The notes beneath the pieces were generated by a model. It was not told where the DNA came from, did no database searches, and was given only the letters and a program-made list of their open reading frames with translations. 64,000 nucleotides of DNA from Trichoplax sp. H2 (Eukaryota; Placozoa; Uniplacotomia; Trichoplacea), in contig NOWV01000004.1 of the NCBI GenBank assembly GCA_003344405.1, positions 1,116,001-1,180,000 on the forward strand, read 5' to 3'. Shown here in pieces: positions 29,431 through 52,100 of the stretch; position 1 is the stretch's first letter, and each line of letters opens with the position of its first letter. Made by a program: the position numbers and the translations under genes.

Positions 29431-31917
29431 GATAAGACGTGAAATGATGATTCACAGAGCTGCTAAAGATTTAGATATCTGTAAACTTACCTAATATTCT
29501 GTTTTCAGTATATTATATTTTATATTATGTATATATAACATGTACAATGGTAGAATATACTCGTATATTACTGTCGTCTTTTGTACTATTTACGATGAGA
29601 TCACTTCTCCTAAGTTATTAACTTTACTTTATTTCTCATAGTAATCCGTAGATACCTAAAATCTGTTTACGCTAAACTTGTTTACTTGTCAAAAGGGTAA
29701 GAGAATGCTATACAGTATAAATGAGCGCATCTCTTACCCTAGGCATCTTTCCCGTAGGTCCCTCCGACTATGCGCTATGTGCTTTGGATTTTAAATAGAC
29801 GTAGTTATTCAATTTCTTCTCGACTCTGTTCTCCGAGTTTGAACCCTTGTTGCAATTGCTGCCTTGGGACAATTACGTACGGGAGACTAAAATAGTGCAA
29901 TAAAAGCTCTTTTAAAGGGGTCTAGGGTCCACCAGGTCCCCAATTAAAATTTTCGTAGATTTTTATATTTCCTAATCTATAAATTAAGACTTAAGTTAAA
30001 ATAAAATAATTGAAATAATAGATGGTATACTCGTACTCTATTAAATTTAGATAAGCATAGTATGGAGTATCTTACTTTTAGAAAATACAGTACGCATACT
30101 GCGTACATTCGTTCGACGCAAAAACTAGGTGCGTATACGTAATTACGAATATGCTGTACAATGTATCAGTCAATCCATCCAAAATATCTCATATATTATA
30201 TGGTAAGGCAATATCTTTGATTTTATTATTCTCAATCCATCATCAAGAATAAAAAATACGAGTTTATAAATTAACATGCGGTTATTTTTACTAGATCTTT
30301 ATATTGTAGGACAAATCAGTTAATTCGCATAAATGCACATATCCATTTACATCAATCAGTGATAAATATATTGTAATACTCGTATAGATTACTTTATCAG
30401 TACGCCATACATCTCAATGTTTGGTATACCGTAGGCTACGGTAAATTATTAATTTAAGCTGTAAAACTAACATTTGGAAATACTGTATGTATAAATGTCG
30501 AATGTATGTTTTTGTATATAAAAGTTAAGTTCTGTGCTTATTTATGGACTCATAACCAGTATGGTTACGGACCTACCTTAACATCATACGAATTCATAGT
30601 GACTAAATATGAAGCTAGACATTAGCTGTCTAAGATCTGATGTACGATTTAAGCTGTATTGTGTGTATACCTGACAGATCTAACTTGGCAACGGCTAAAC
30701 TTTTTTAACAGCAAAAGTATTGCTGTTAACCCTTATTGACTATCTATCATTCACACTTTGATATTTTTCATACAGCTTACTATAATTGAAAATAGTTGGT
30801 TATAAAGTGCAGATCTGTTTGTGTTGACGATATCATGGGCTAAATTTATCAAGCACTATATAGCATAAATACCAGTAAAAGTGTTGATATTACTCAATTT
30901 CTAAATCAAATACTGTACTCTCATCAACTACTTGTTGCGATGTAATATACAGTATAATAAATAAATATATTTACAGTTTATAAGCCGTAAAGTGTCAGTC
31001 TTAATTGATAAGCTTGCCTAATGAATACTGGGCAAACATTAAGAACAATTTCATACAAACTAAGGAAAACTTTCTAAATAGTAGCTTTAGAAGACGACCT
31101 CTACAATGTTTTAATTGTGTGACTAGAAATAACACATTTTTATTTCTTTTATGTCAATTATAGAACTATAGTTATAATGGTCGTTTGATAAGAAACGATT
31201 TATAAGAACATACTATTTCGTGATATGCCATGAAATGACGACGAGCACATAATGTCATTAAGAGAAGTACTTAATTAAATTTTAGAGAGATTATAGAGGA
31301 ATAATTAACAAATAAGCAACGAAGAATTGCGTCTTAACATAAATACAGTAAACATTGAATATATGTAAATAGAATGCTACTAATGGGTTACGGTTTTATA
31401 CTTCATTTGGCATTACTTTATCAGTAATAAGTAAATAGCTCCAGAGCAGAAATATATTTAAGAGCCTCCATACAAAGTAAATATATTTACCAATACAATA
31501 CATAGCAAGCGTGTATAAGCAGTGACCGAAGATCATTATGTCCGAATAGTACGAAAATAATATCGCCAATTTCGAAGGGTAGGCTAGCTACACTAATACT
31601 GAAAAGTACAGTATATTATTCAAAATTAGGTCAATTTTTTTACCCATTTGAAGTTTTATATATTTACATCTGTAAAGCAATAAATTATTTGATTCATTTC
31701 TAGTCAAACTCGAATACGATATACTAGTATATCTTAGTTTTCTGCAGCTGTTTCTGTCTTAGACTTCTTTCACAGCAACCAGAAAATGTCCTATTAATTT
31801 ATAAAATTTCCTTCCATTAAACGTTAAGATCGCCAGTCCTATGTATCAGGGATTACAGAAATCAAATATGTATAGCTGAAAGGGTAAAACCGTAATATCT
31901 TTTGATAAACCTATAGC
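29431..31917. other. intergenic between NUP93 5' side and CMIP 3' end
   Basis: About 2.5 kb of AT-rich sequence without a supported gene. It must contain the NUP93 distal promoter and the CMIP 3' UTR (right end). Scattered single TACTGTA/TACAGTA motifs occur; no dense array after 29430. Confidence 0.5.
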
Positions 31918-40015
<8,098 letters not shown>

Positions 40016-43000
40016 CTTGCTTCCTTTTAGCTTGAAACGGGTGATTTACGAGCATCGAATAACAACCAAATTTAAGATACGTTTAAGGCGAATGCTGTAC
40101 TTTCGAGTCGGTAACTCCTAAAGCCAAAGAGACAATTAAAATATTTGATAAAAGCTTCGCTGCAATGTAATTACCGAACTTTAGTCTGGAATAAATTGAT
40201 GTCACAGCCCCACCATAGCAACCGTCGTTGCTATAGAAGACTATTGTTAGCAAAGACGTCATTCCTTATTATATTCTTAGACAAATGTTTCCACACAGCG
40301 CTATTAAAATTCCACAAGATTTTTAATGTATTGCCTGCAATAGCTGAAATTAGTTAACTATGACGAAACTGTCATAACTTTAATAGTTCTTAATTGCAGG
40401 AATCAAATTTAAAAATATGATGGCCTTCTATTAAAGGAGATTTCACTATAAATGATATTACTTTTAAGAATTTTTTGTCTATTGCATAATTTCGTGAGAA
40501 ACAAATTTTAAAGTTCGGACAATACATATACTTGAACACCCGCTATTCTAAAAAAACACGTATGTACACATAGTTTTATTATAAATGCAATAACTTAAAT
40601 GAAAAGGTGAGAACAAAAAATATAAATGAGTAAGATGTAATGATTCCTATTGTAATTCATTATGGTGACAATTATGGAATGATCTATCCAGCCACTGTAT
40701 CAGTATTACTACTGACTTACTGTACAAGTATAATTCTGTTAGCAAAGGGAACATACATGTATGACAGCAGTTCAGTAAGATGTATTTCCAACTCTTGCTA
40801 ACCTACATTTTTCATCAACTTGAAATTGAAGTCTTTGGAGTCATCCTAACAACCGACTTACATCTTGTTATGAAAATAAACATTGACTGGAAAAGAAACT
40901 AATTTGCACCAATCTGACTGAAACAACAATACAGAACGTAGTCCGTTTATTAGTCAATATGGAGTATCGTATTGAATCGTATTCTTACCTTATATAAATA
41001 GTAATACACGGCAAATTAAAATTTTTAATACATATACATTTTTCGCTTCAAAATTCTGATTAATGGAAATGTATTAGCAGGATTATAATAAAAAAGTTTA
41101 TCTTGTAGCTCATACTACTTAGAAACATAATTAGATAAGTAGCTAGTCTGATGTTCCTCCTAGCACCGTAGGATAGAACTTTATAAATTTTAGAATAAAG
41201 TAACCACATCAGAAGTTGATGGCAGTAAATAATTTCGACTGCGTCACGGGCACACTTATTACATTGTAGTGTAGCCATTACCTATATATTTCCGATTTAT
41301 TAAGTGATATACCGTACAATGAATGTTGCCATTATAGAAATTATACTTTACAGCAAGTTTCCAATGCGAAACATACTTCATTACAATATTAAAAGTGGGC
41401 GGTGCCATTAAAAATTGTTAGCATACTGAGTACAGTACCGGGAACTAATCGCGAATATTCAAAGACCGCTGAAAATAAAATAAAGCTACTTTATTTTAGG
41501 GATGGCAGATAGAGAATATCTGATGGCCGAATACGTACATTAATAATAATTATAATATGAATGAGCGCGGACTGGTAAAACTTTTCTTCAGTTTTATTTG
41601 TTCTACTTTATCATTTTTAACTCATCCCTTTATTTATTTAGACAATTACTGCTTGTATGAATATGTGAATCATTTTATCTAACAAGAAATGTCGTGAAGG
41701 GAAGAATAATTATAATTACAGTATACCAGAAAATCACTCATCTATTTAAGCTATAGCTCCATAATGAAACGGCAGTATTACGAATAAATTCAGAATTTCG
41801 ATCAGTTCAGTTTGCGATTGATAAAATATTTATATACTAGTCGTCAGTGTAAATTAAATCACCCAAAATTGGTCTCCAGTGACGATTGTTTTATGCTGTG
41901 TAGATTATGCTATTTTACCAAATCATACCGTGAATTGCAGTACCTGTAGCATTAAGTGCATTTGTTTTGTATCTGTGTAACTGACTGAAATTAAGAATAG
42001 AAGCTTAAGCAATTCGTGATTTACTGGAAAGCTGACATATTCAGAATTTGTTACGGTAATTTTTAAATTGTCTCATTAATTAATACCATCAAATGCTAAT
42101 GCCATCAATTGTTCAAAATAAAAATCCTAAATTTTCACACAGGAGAAAAATAAAATGAGACGAAATATCGGTACTTTTGTGTGCGAAATCTAGCGTAATT
42201 AATTTTACTAACTTTAAATTGTATATATAATTGTATAGGGTTAAATAAATTGCAGTTTTGTACCGTACCTAGCTATTCAGTATGATATAAAATACATTGT
42301 AAGGGTAGGTATTCGATATCCAATCCATACCTCTATAGTCCAGTCTTCGACGAAGAGGCCATATAATACATACGCGTACAGTAGACACATCGCTAATAAG
42401 AATTCTAACCTACTGTACAGTACGCCGTAACAACATTGTGAATTGGTATTAATGACTTTACAGTATTTTATATACGAATGCCGTTATTTCTATTACTGAT
42501 CTGATATATTCAGATATCTCTCATCAATCGTTCAATACACTACAAATTCCTGTTCAACAGAGATCATATTGTGCAGGATAATATGACATAAAACTCGTTT
42601 ATGATCTTCGGTTACAATACTGTATTAAATCATTGCTCTCGTCTTTACTATTGAATTTGCAGTCCATTTCGCCAAGCATCTGACCGCTGCATATACGTTA
42701 CAAAAGGAGCATTTGTAATTGGTAGTAAGAGTATAGTATACTCGTATACCTGTATTTTGGAATAACTATTCATTAAATCTCTATCTAAAAACGGGAATGC
42801 CGCAGTGGGACTGTGTGAACATGTACTTACAGTAGGTACAATTGAAATACACGGTTAGATTAGAAAAGAATAAGATAGTTAATAGTTTTAATTCTCCAAA
42901 TCTCTGGAATAATTTGCCACAAGAACTGATTATATATGGTTAAAAATGAAATATTGTTGCTGTATTTTCCTTTGTAGGATTTCTTATACCGAATAATGTT

Positions 43001-45283
43001 TGCAATCACGATTCTACATAGTGCTTTTCATGAGCTTATAACAAGTCAAACTTTCATAAAATAAAGATGACTTCTCTGCAAATAAGTATACATGTATTTT
43101 ACTAAAAGACTGTAGTACCGCTGGAATGCTAAGTATTTTTTTGCAATACGGAACTTTTAAAACGGCGAAGTTTTATTAAAAACACTTATTGGATTGTGAA
43201 AAACTACTGAGTAGAGTAAGGGTTGCTGTGGTACTCGGCCAGTGGCAGCTGGCAGATGCACAAACTACTAGTAGTCCCTGTCGGATATTGTAAAGTGAAA
43301 TAATATTCTGTATAATGTATATACATACGTATAGTGATGAAACTCCGGTGCCAATGTATAACATTATGGCACTATTCAATTATGAATTGAAAATTGAAAA
43401 TACGCTCTTGTAGAGAAATATTTAATGGACGGTATATGAAGTTAAATTATCCTATACAGTACAGTACGTATACGCATTTCATGATACGGTACAGTACAAC
43501 ACTTTATAACGTTCTTCAATTGCGGAGATCGTGAGCCTCATATGAAATTATATAATATTTGTGGATAGATGTAATTACGCGCATATGGAGGCTATATCAT
43601 AGAGAGTTGCAGTAATCCTTTAGTTCATGCATGCAATAAATGCTGTAGATAATTCATCCCTTAGCTATGGATTATATAGTATTATTATGTTTACAGATAG
43701 CTTAATGCAATACGAAAGCCTTATTTTCTTACCAGTATCAATATGGATTCGTGTCATCACCGTCAAAGGAAGTTTGGTTTCAACTGTTCCGAGCCGGCGT
43801 ATCACGTTATTTCGTAATTTGTATTCAGTCAAATAAGAAACAAAAGTAATACAACTATCAACGGCAATTTGAGTGATTTCTATTCATTTTATAAAGTCGT
43901 GACATCTGTCTCCTAATCTTTCATCCGTAAAGATTCATTTTATCACTCACTTCCCTGCTGCATCAGTTTACTATGAGCTTTGCAGAATTTTCTGGATAAC
44001 GGCACTAACTGATCAACAGAAGTTAAAAAATGCAAATAGGTAGTACAGTATACAGTGGTCCATATTGCTCGCTGACTAATATTGGTGTGTTACCTTATTG
44101 TGTTAGCCCTAAATAGCACAAACCACCGTACGGGTATGTAACAGTCTGTGCATAACGATAACCGCTTAATGAATTAACTTAATCAGCTTTTGTTCTATAT
44201 TTGACTGCTGATAGTGTGACAACAATTATACGAACTCTTTTTGGAGTCGAATGCCAGATTTTTTAGACTCTTTGTAAATACTGTAGATTCCTGATATACC
44301 TGTCACATAACTGGATTACGGACGCCTGTTGTGCCAATGAAATTGTAATTCTTTCTGCACCATGGGTTAAGCGATTTTCGCCCATACGCCTGCTTTTCTT
44401 GTTTTTGATTAACATGATACTGGACACATAAGCCACTGTTTGATTATCTCAACTTCAATTTATTAATGAAATTATTAAAATTGCTGGATTTGTACACAAG
44501 ATATTAAGAATCACAGTTCAACTAGTCAATAGAATTGACAATTGCGAGCATCAAGACCTCCAGTCCCTGATGTGATGTACGAAGGTTATTACGGGGAAGG
44601 AATCTACGAGTGTCTTTCGTAGACCGACAACTACGTATCTTATGGTCATGGGCAAGATTTTTGTATTGAACATGATATTTATTGTTAAACGGTTACTACC
44701 TTTATATGACGATTGTAAGCACTCCCTAAAAAGCAAATTTTATAACAATATACAGTACAACGTACAATGTATCGTATCTGCACTCATGGTTAATCCAGAG
44801 ATGAATGAACGGAGCAGTACACTTCTTAAACATCAAGAAATTTGTGATTTTAGAAAAAATACCATAGCTAGAGAGTCATCAATATCATAGAAAATTTTAA
44901 TACGTTCAAATTAAAATAGGGAATACTAACTCCTAATATGATTATAGCAGAACTTATATTAGCATTAGTTATTTGATGAATCATTAATCATATGTCGGTG
45001 CAAGGCGAATAATAAATATGAAGCAACGCATGTATCAAAGGCCTTAGTTCATAAGGCTTTAGTTACTTCCTTAAGGCCAAAAAACATGTAGTCATACACC
45101 AGGGCACCTATTCAGTTGTACAGGCTACGGACAGCTATTGTTTACTTTTTCAACAATATACAATACTTTAAATGTTAATATCGGTAATAAGCATTAACAA
45201 TCCTATAGGAAAATCAATGTTATAGGTGCTTGAAATCTAATAATTTATATAATCCCTATATAAACTTATTTTAGATGTTTACA
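40016..45283. other. intergenic between CMIP start and BBS4 3' end
   Basis: The largest gene-free stretch (5.3 kb). Open frames up to about 82 residues (for example 44642-44890 and 43627-43836 on the plus strand, 41060-41278 on the minus strand) are low in complexity or lack recognisable similarity and splice context. Short GTAC-rich spots occur at about 42412-42425 and 43455-43500. Unlike the other genes, CMIP has no GTACW array close to its start. Confidence 0.45.
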
Positions 45284-48200
45284 TTATGAGCTAAGGACTG
45301 CAGACCGTTTCTCTTCAGAACTTTTGTCAACAGATGCGGATGGAGATTCTGAAGGAGGAGATGGTAAATTAGCTTGTTCGTCTAATTCACTGGACACACT
45401 TGGTGCACTAGGTTCAGCAGGTGAGCTTAGTCCTTCATTTTTGTGGCTTGGCGTTTCTTTCCATGAACTTGTCTCTCCAATTTGAAGCATTGCATTTAGC
45501 CTATTACCAACCTCTTCCATCTAGTATAAATACAATATATATATATATATGTAAAATTACTTGACTAATTGACCGTTGGTATAAAAAATCCACAGCACAA
45601 ATTTTACAAGTACTCGGAAATAATTACTTCGGGATCGACATCATTTGATTTTACTTCTTTTAATATTGTTAGCTTGTCTTCAAACAGTCGAAGTTGTTTT
45701 ATTGCTGAACGTTTGTCTCCCCAGTTATACAAGGCAATTGCATAATCAAGATTTACAAGTGGATCGTAACTGCAAATAAATCCATTAAGTAATAACGTTC
45801 GTATTACTATAAAATTTTTCATTGTGTTAGATAAAAAGTCTAAAGGTGGAGGGCTTTACTTGTCTAGCATGCAAGCTTGATCGTAGGCTTTTTTGGCGTT
45901 ATTAGAGTCTTCCAAATGTGTCAGACATACTAAGTTAGGGAAAACGTATCATACATTAGTTTCCTTCTTATTTATCATAAAACTAAATCGCAAACTCACT
46001 CACTTGCAAGTAACATATATAGCTGGCCAAACTTTGGACGTAGGTTAATAGCAGCGCTGAGGTAGTGAAATGCTGAAGCATATCTAGTTTATTAAGCCAG
46101 TAAAGCAAAAATCATCGTATGTTTCAAGAAACTAATAGCATAGCAATTATTTGTGTAGTTTGATTTGTATTGGTTTTATAGTATAAGAAGGATACTGTTG
46201 CATTGTTAAATGAACAAGGCCCAGATTATACATTATCTTCCATTTGAAGGGCGACAAGTAAGCAGCTCGTTTCAGGCAGCTTACAGCCTATTTAGAGAAG
46301 AAGTTACAACCAAAGTTAATCATTTTAAGGGTGTACGGAACTGTACAATTATAGTTACCGCAACAAATTTCTTCTTTCCAAAAAAGCACATTCCAATATT
46401 GTTCCACAGTGGCGGTGATTCAGGTTCAACTGATGCTGCAATTCGATATTTCATAAGAGCAACATCAAAATCATTATGAGCTTGCATCATGGATCCAGCC
46501 GCAAGTATAGCCTAAGAAGAAATGTAGATAAATTTTATTAGTAATAACGTAGTGTACAGTTGCTCTTGCTTGAGTATCATTATTATAGCACCATTACAGT
46601 ACCTTCACATTAGAGGGGTTATAAATTAATGCTTGACCAAGTTGCTCGAAAGCTTTCTGATTTTGTCCAATCTACAGCATAAGAAGTAAGGCACTAGCAT
46701 AATAATTCGTGATATCATTAAGAATTCTTAAATCGAACTTAGAATGACGTACCTTAATATACAATAGCCCAAGAGTAGTCATGATTTCTGTATTTTCGGG
46801 AGAAAATCTACGGTTTCCATTTTTAATATATATGTGAATTAAAGTATTTAGCAAGAAGTAAAGTCATAAGAAAATAAGATATATTTAGGCATACTCGAGG
46901 GCTTGTTTATAAGTATCAATGGCGATTTGTAAGTTCCCCTCCAAGGCAAATACACGGCCAAGATGTATATAGGAAATTTCGTGACGGTTGTTATCAATAG
47001 CAGCTTTAAGGTATTCTTTAGCCTTTGTAAATTCTTTTAAATATAAATAACAAATTCCCTGATTATGCAGAACTTCCCAGTCAACTGACGTTTGCTGACG
47101 AGAAATTTCGTTGTATACTTCTATAGCAGCTTTATGCCTAGCTAGTAAAAACCTGTACAAGTGAAAGAGGGTTTAAAGGTTTAAAATACATATATATAAT
47201 GAAGTGTCTTCATAAGCCTTTAATCAGATGTGAGACCTTTAATATACGTCACGGTGCGTATAGAATATTTATTGACTACTTTTAGGATAGGCCAAACAAC
47301 GTTAGTACTTACAAAGATCTTGCAACTTGTTTTAAATTATCAATATTTTTAGGATTTAAAATGCTAGCTTTCTGAAACATTTCCAAAGATTCTTGAATTT
47401 TGCCCTCTTGACGAAGAATTAGTCCTAATCGATTTAATATTTAAGTTTATGAAATTGCAAATTTAGATCAGCATACCCTTCAATAACTTTTACTTTAAGA
47501 GTACTCAAGTTGCCGGATTATAGAGTGCAATTTACAGTTGTAATATCTATTTGAAGTCAGGTATATAAATAATTTTATAATTGTACTCAACGAGCGTAAG
47601 ATTACCCTGAACATAGATTGCGTATTCACATAAGCCATGTGTTTCAGCTAACTGTTCCTTAATCAACGCCTATCCAAAAAATATTTAAAAGAATAAGCAT
47701 TTCGATTACTGTATACAGTAAATTGATAACCTAACGCCGGTTACTATCGACGAATTTATGGTTGCCATAGTAGCAAAGTTAACGAAGTACAGTATAGGTA
47801 GACTTCCTAATTGAAAGATGATTAAAGTTGTTTCTTTACAGTTAATAAATGTATCATAGTACCTTGCAAGCATCAAATTCTTTCTTTAGGTAGTGCATAT
47901 GAATAAGCCAGTTTCTTCTTTCAAAAATCGACAGTTCAGGGGCTATGTAGAACATTTTTCACTTTTAATTTTAATAGAGTACGGTACGAATATGTATTTA
48001 TAAATAAAATAATGTTATTAAATGTGAAATTGCGAATTTTAACATTAAAATAAGATAATATCAATTCGGCGGATAGCTTTAATTTTATTACAGTAGATAT
48101 ATACTGTATAATATAGACTACATAATGTATATGTTGCTGTCGATATATATAATTTTGGTGTTTCATCAAATACGTATAATCAAAAATTCGATATTAACGG

Positions 48201-48617
48201 TAAATAATTAAATCGGACGAAAAGAAAAGTAAATGTGTTATAGGATGGTACAATGTTATAACTGATATACCCGTTTTCTTACTATCAATTAATTGATAAA
48301 AAATATTCTGATTACTTTACGAGATTGATAAGGAAAGAATTGTCTGAATTTCTTTAAGGGTTTTCGTTCATATAGAAATTACATACTGTATTTGCTATTG
48401 ATTTAGGTTATGCTGAACTTTACATCTTTGACTACAGTATATTCGGAATTTCCATACCTTTGACTGGTCTCTTGGGCCTAGAACCTTCCGTAGGCTTTCT
48501 TAACGATCCAGACTGCTTTAATTCTGAATCTTTAATTCCTGTATCACCTCTGATCTCATTTGATGAACTCTCTCCCCCAGTTGTTTTAGCGGTCTGTTGT
48601 AGAGTTGCGTCGGCCAT
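45284..48617 (-). CDS. BBS4: Bardet-Biedl syndrome 4 protein (BBSome TPR subunit)
   Basis: TPR subunit of the BBSome, the coat that traffics membrane proteins to and from cilia; it also binds PCM1 at centriolar satellites. Exon 1 (48617-48458) is a hydrophilic N-terminus. Exon 2 (47942-47863) gives [21 protein letters not shown], close to the human sequence. Then come [177 protein letters not shown], and a Ser/Pro/Glu-rich C-terminal tail after LNAMLQIGE. These are successive TPR helix pairs in the same order as human BBS4. It fits an animal with cilia. It shares a 523-bp divergent promoter with TRIP13. Confidence 0.96.
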
Positions 48618-48664
48618 TTCGTGTTTTAATTAACTTGATTTCTTGAAATACTAAAGCACTAAAT

Positions 48665-49010
48665 ACTGTACTGTACAGTATTGGATTTATCGAGTACTAA
48701 GTGAGCGGTATGATACTTCATAGTACTGTACTGTACTGTATTGAATGTTTATTTTTTTCTACAGTACAGTACTGTACAGTACTTCTACTGACAACCGTAC
48801 GGTAGGTACAGTACAGTACAGTATAGTACTGTACTGTACAGTATAGTACCGTGCTGTACTGTACAGTACATGAATACATAGTGCTAGGGTTCAGGCACTC
48901 CTGAATTCCTCTTCCTAGTGAATAATGCACTTCCCTCACCGTACCTGCACACGGTGTACAGTACCTGCAGACTGTACAGTACAGTAAGAATGTACTGTAC
49001 ACTGTAACAT
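48665..49010. repeat. (GTACW)n array in the BBS4/TRIP13 divergent promoter
   Basis: GTAC tetramers with single A/T spacers in several patches (48668-48680, 48722-48740, 48760-48785, 48808-48870 and 48955-49010) fill most of the 523 bp between the two start codons. The array begins about 50 bp upstream of the BBS4 ATG and ends about 130 bp upstream of the TRIP13 ATG. The minus-strand open frame here is repeat translation. Confidence 0.9.
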
Positions 49011-49140
49011 AAAGCACTAGGCCAGCAGCAGTTCAGCTGTTCTCAGGCATCCCTACTTCTACTTCTAGCTGCATCGTTGTTTTGCGTTCTTTACAGATAG
49101 TTTTATTTTCTACTGCTAATTAATTAATTTCTATATTATA

Positions 49141-52100
49141 ATGGGAAAGTCTGACTATCTATCAACATTGAAAGATTCAAGCGAACTGCAAAATATATAT
49201 GATAGCTTACCTGTAATAAATGCACAATCAGCTTATTTTGAAGTTATTCAGAAGATTGACAGGTGATGTGATATAATACTGTAAGTATTTAGCAAATGAA
49301 GTAATAAAACGAAGATACTCACTCGTACAGTAGCGCTAAATTTGTGAATATCAGATTATTACGCAGTTATGCAGTAAGGGCCCTAATACTTCCATGTTTT
49401 TATACGAACATGTTTTTGGTACGAAATTAATTATGTTCGATATAGGAGCAAATTGTACTTAATAATTAAATAGGTCTAAAGTTGGATATACGCTTATAAT
49501 TATTAATTAATTAATTATAATTATTAAGATTCCTGTATAACCAATTTTCATAGTATATCAATTCTATATATTACAGTACCAATGCTATAAATACCACGTA
49601 GAAGTGCGTAACTTAATGTGTTGTCCTAGACTATCCCCTGGTGTTGTGTGTATGTACAGTATATGGCACTGCAAAGCACTTTTTATTTATTTTATTTCAT
49701 TCTACTTCGTATGTACGCGTATATCATCATACGTACGTTCCTACAAAACAATGAAAACCGCAGTGTTCTGGTGTTAATTTCTAAATTATGCAATCACTTA
49801 TTCGTAATAGCCATGCAATCTCAGATGAAATTGAATCGCGTGTCAGAGCTATCCTCCTACAGTTGGATAAAATTTCTACCGAATTCGAATTAGAACAATT
49901 TCAGGATGATTTTTTAACAGACAATATCGAGAGCATTAAGATATCGGATATGGGTGCCTCATATCAGGTAAGTTGAAATATTAATGGATTTTTAATACTA
50001 TTAATCCTAAGTAATAACGATTTAGTTATTTACTATTAGTTGTAAATGCTGATTATATAAATTCAGGGTACTGTATGTATTCGTACGTATTAAAAATGCG
50101 TTAATTTCTGTTAATTCTGCAACTCTACTTCAATTTAATATCTTACATTAGCCTATGCTCTAAGAAAGCTATGTTATTTATTTATTATCTCAGATGGTCA
50201 ACCTAACCAACTGTAAAATCATAATAAATGTCTTTCAACTGCATCAAGATGAGCCTGCAGATGAAGGTTTAAATGATGATGATGAGAATATAGTAGCTGC
50301 ACGTCACTGGATTTTACCATCTACATACTTACATGATACGTGGGATAGTTTAATTTACGAGGATAATATTAAGGCTAAGGTTATGCTTTTTTCTACTAAC
50401 ATTAACAACTTTGAAATTAGTTCTTGATGTAATAATAAACTGGCGCCTTTTTCAAGAACGCTATCGAAATTTTTGATAATCCATCTAAATAAATTAACAT
50501 TGATACAAATTACTCACTAAACAGCTTTTAAGCTACATTTCTACCACTCTACTCTTTTCGGACAAGTAAGGCTTCCACAATAAACTATGCTATAGCCTTG
50601 ATTTCTCGGTGCTATTAAAGAAATTAAATATATTCACTTTATTTAGGAAAGTAAACCAAGATCTAATAAATTGGAATAGGATCGTTTTATTGCATGGTAA
50701 GTACAATTTCTACCAAACATTAAGCAAAGTTGATTAAATTGCAGGTCAATAAACTCTTTCTTACCCGTTTACTGAACACTTTCTTCATTAGGCCCACCAG
50801 GAACTGGAAAAACGTCACTTTGTAAAGCATTAGCCCATAAATTAACCATAAGATTTTCCAAACGGTCAGAGTCTTATCTAGGGTTGTTAGACTATTTTTG
50901 AGTTTATATGTAAGAAAACGGCATTCTTTTAAATTTCGTTATATTTTGGTCTCCTTGTAATAGGTATAAATATGGTCAATTAATTGAAATAAATAGTCAT
51001 TCGTTGTTTTCGAAGTGGTTCTCGGAGGTTAGAAAATCTAAATGTCGTTAATATGACTGCTATTAGATCTATTTTCCGAATATTATACATATTTAAATAT
51101 TAGTGCTTGACTTTCAATATTATAACAGAGTGGTAAACTGGTTATGAAGATGTTTCAAAAAATTCAAGAATTGGTTGATGATTCAGACGCTCTGGTATGC
51201 CTTCTTATAGACGAGGTATTTATCGCATTGCATTAAAATCTGTACCCTATTGTGCCTTCGTCAGAATAACTAATCTAAATTAACAGCTAAGAAAAAGAAA
51301 ATCTTCTAACTACGCTAGGTAGAAAGCCTAACTGCTGCAAGATCAGCAGCATTAAATGGAACTGAACCTTCTGATGCAATTCGTGTTGTAAATGCTCTAT
51401 TAACGCAGCTTGATCGTATTAAAAGGTTAACACGGTTTTGATGCAGTAGAACTACTCGAATAATTCACAACTATTTAACAATCTTTTAGATTCCTTTTAT
51501 ATCTTTAACAAGTCTTGTGTAAATATTTTAATATCAGTTTGGGATTACCATTTTATTGTATAAATTGGACAATGCATGAAATTACTACTGCTTTGGATGG
51601 ATGTTTGTGTACTCAATGTATAGTATAACGTTAATTGTAACTAGTTCTTAGCTTGATTATTTGTTACAATTTTAGTTATCCAAATGTTGTCATCTTAACT
51701 ACATCAAACATTACTGATGCAATAGATCTGGCCTTCGTTGATCGGTGAGAATTTTAAAGTAATTTCTAATTAAATACGTTATATTTAAATTATATTGGCT
51801 TGAAAAGATCTTCTCAAAATTTTATATTGCTAAGAGCTGATATAAAACAGTTTATTGGCCTTCCGTCAGTTAGCGCTACCATGTCAATCCATTGTGCAAG
51901 TCTTAATGAACTCATGAGAGTTAGTAGTGAATATTCTCTATTGATACCCCATTTAAATGATACAGTAATCTGGTAATCTGGGAGTTTTATTAGGTACATT
52001 ATCGGATTATTTTGACATATTACGAATTTAGGTTGGCATAATTACACCTCCGAAATTATTAATAGATAATAGGTATTTGCTAACTTACGAATTAAAGTAT

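Noticed and set aside
44642-44890. 82-residue plus-strand ORF in the CMIP-BBS4 spacer
   Set aside because: No recognisable domain, no flanking splice context, overlapped by an equally long frame on the other strand; not enough to call a gene.
46210-46479. 89-residue plus-strand ORF
   Set aside because: It is antisense to BBS4 exons encoding [12 protein letters not shown] and [16 protein letters not shown].
48718-49017. 99-residue minus-strand ORF between BBS4 and TRIP13
   Set aside because: Repeat translation inside the shared promoter; no conserved segment.
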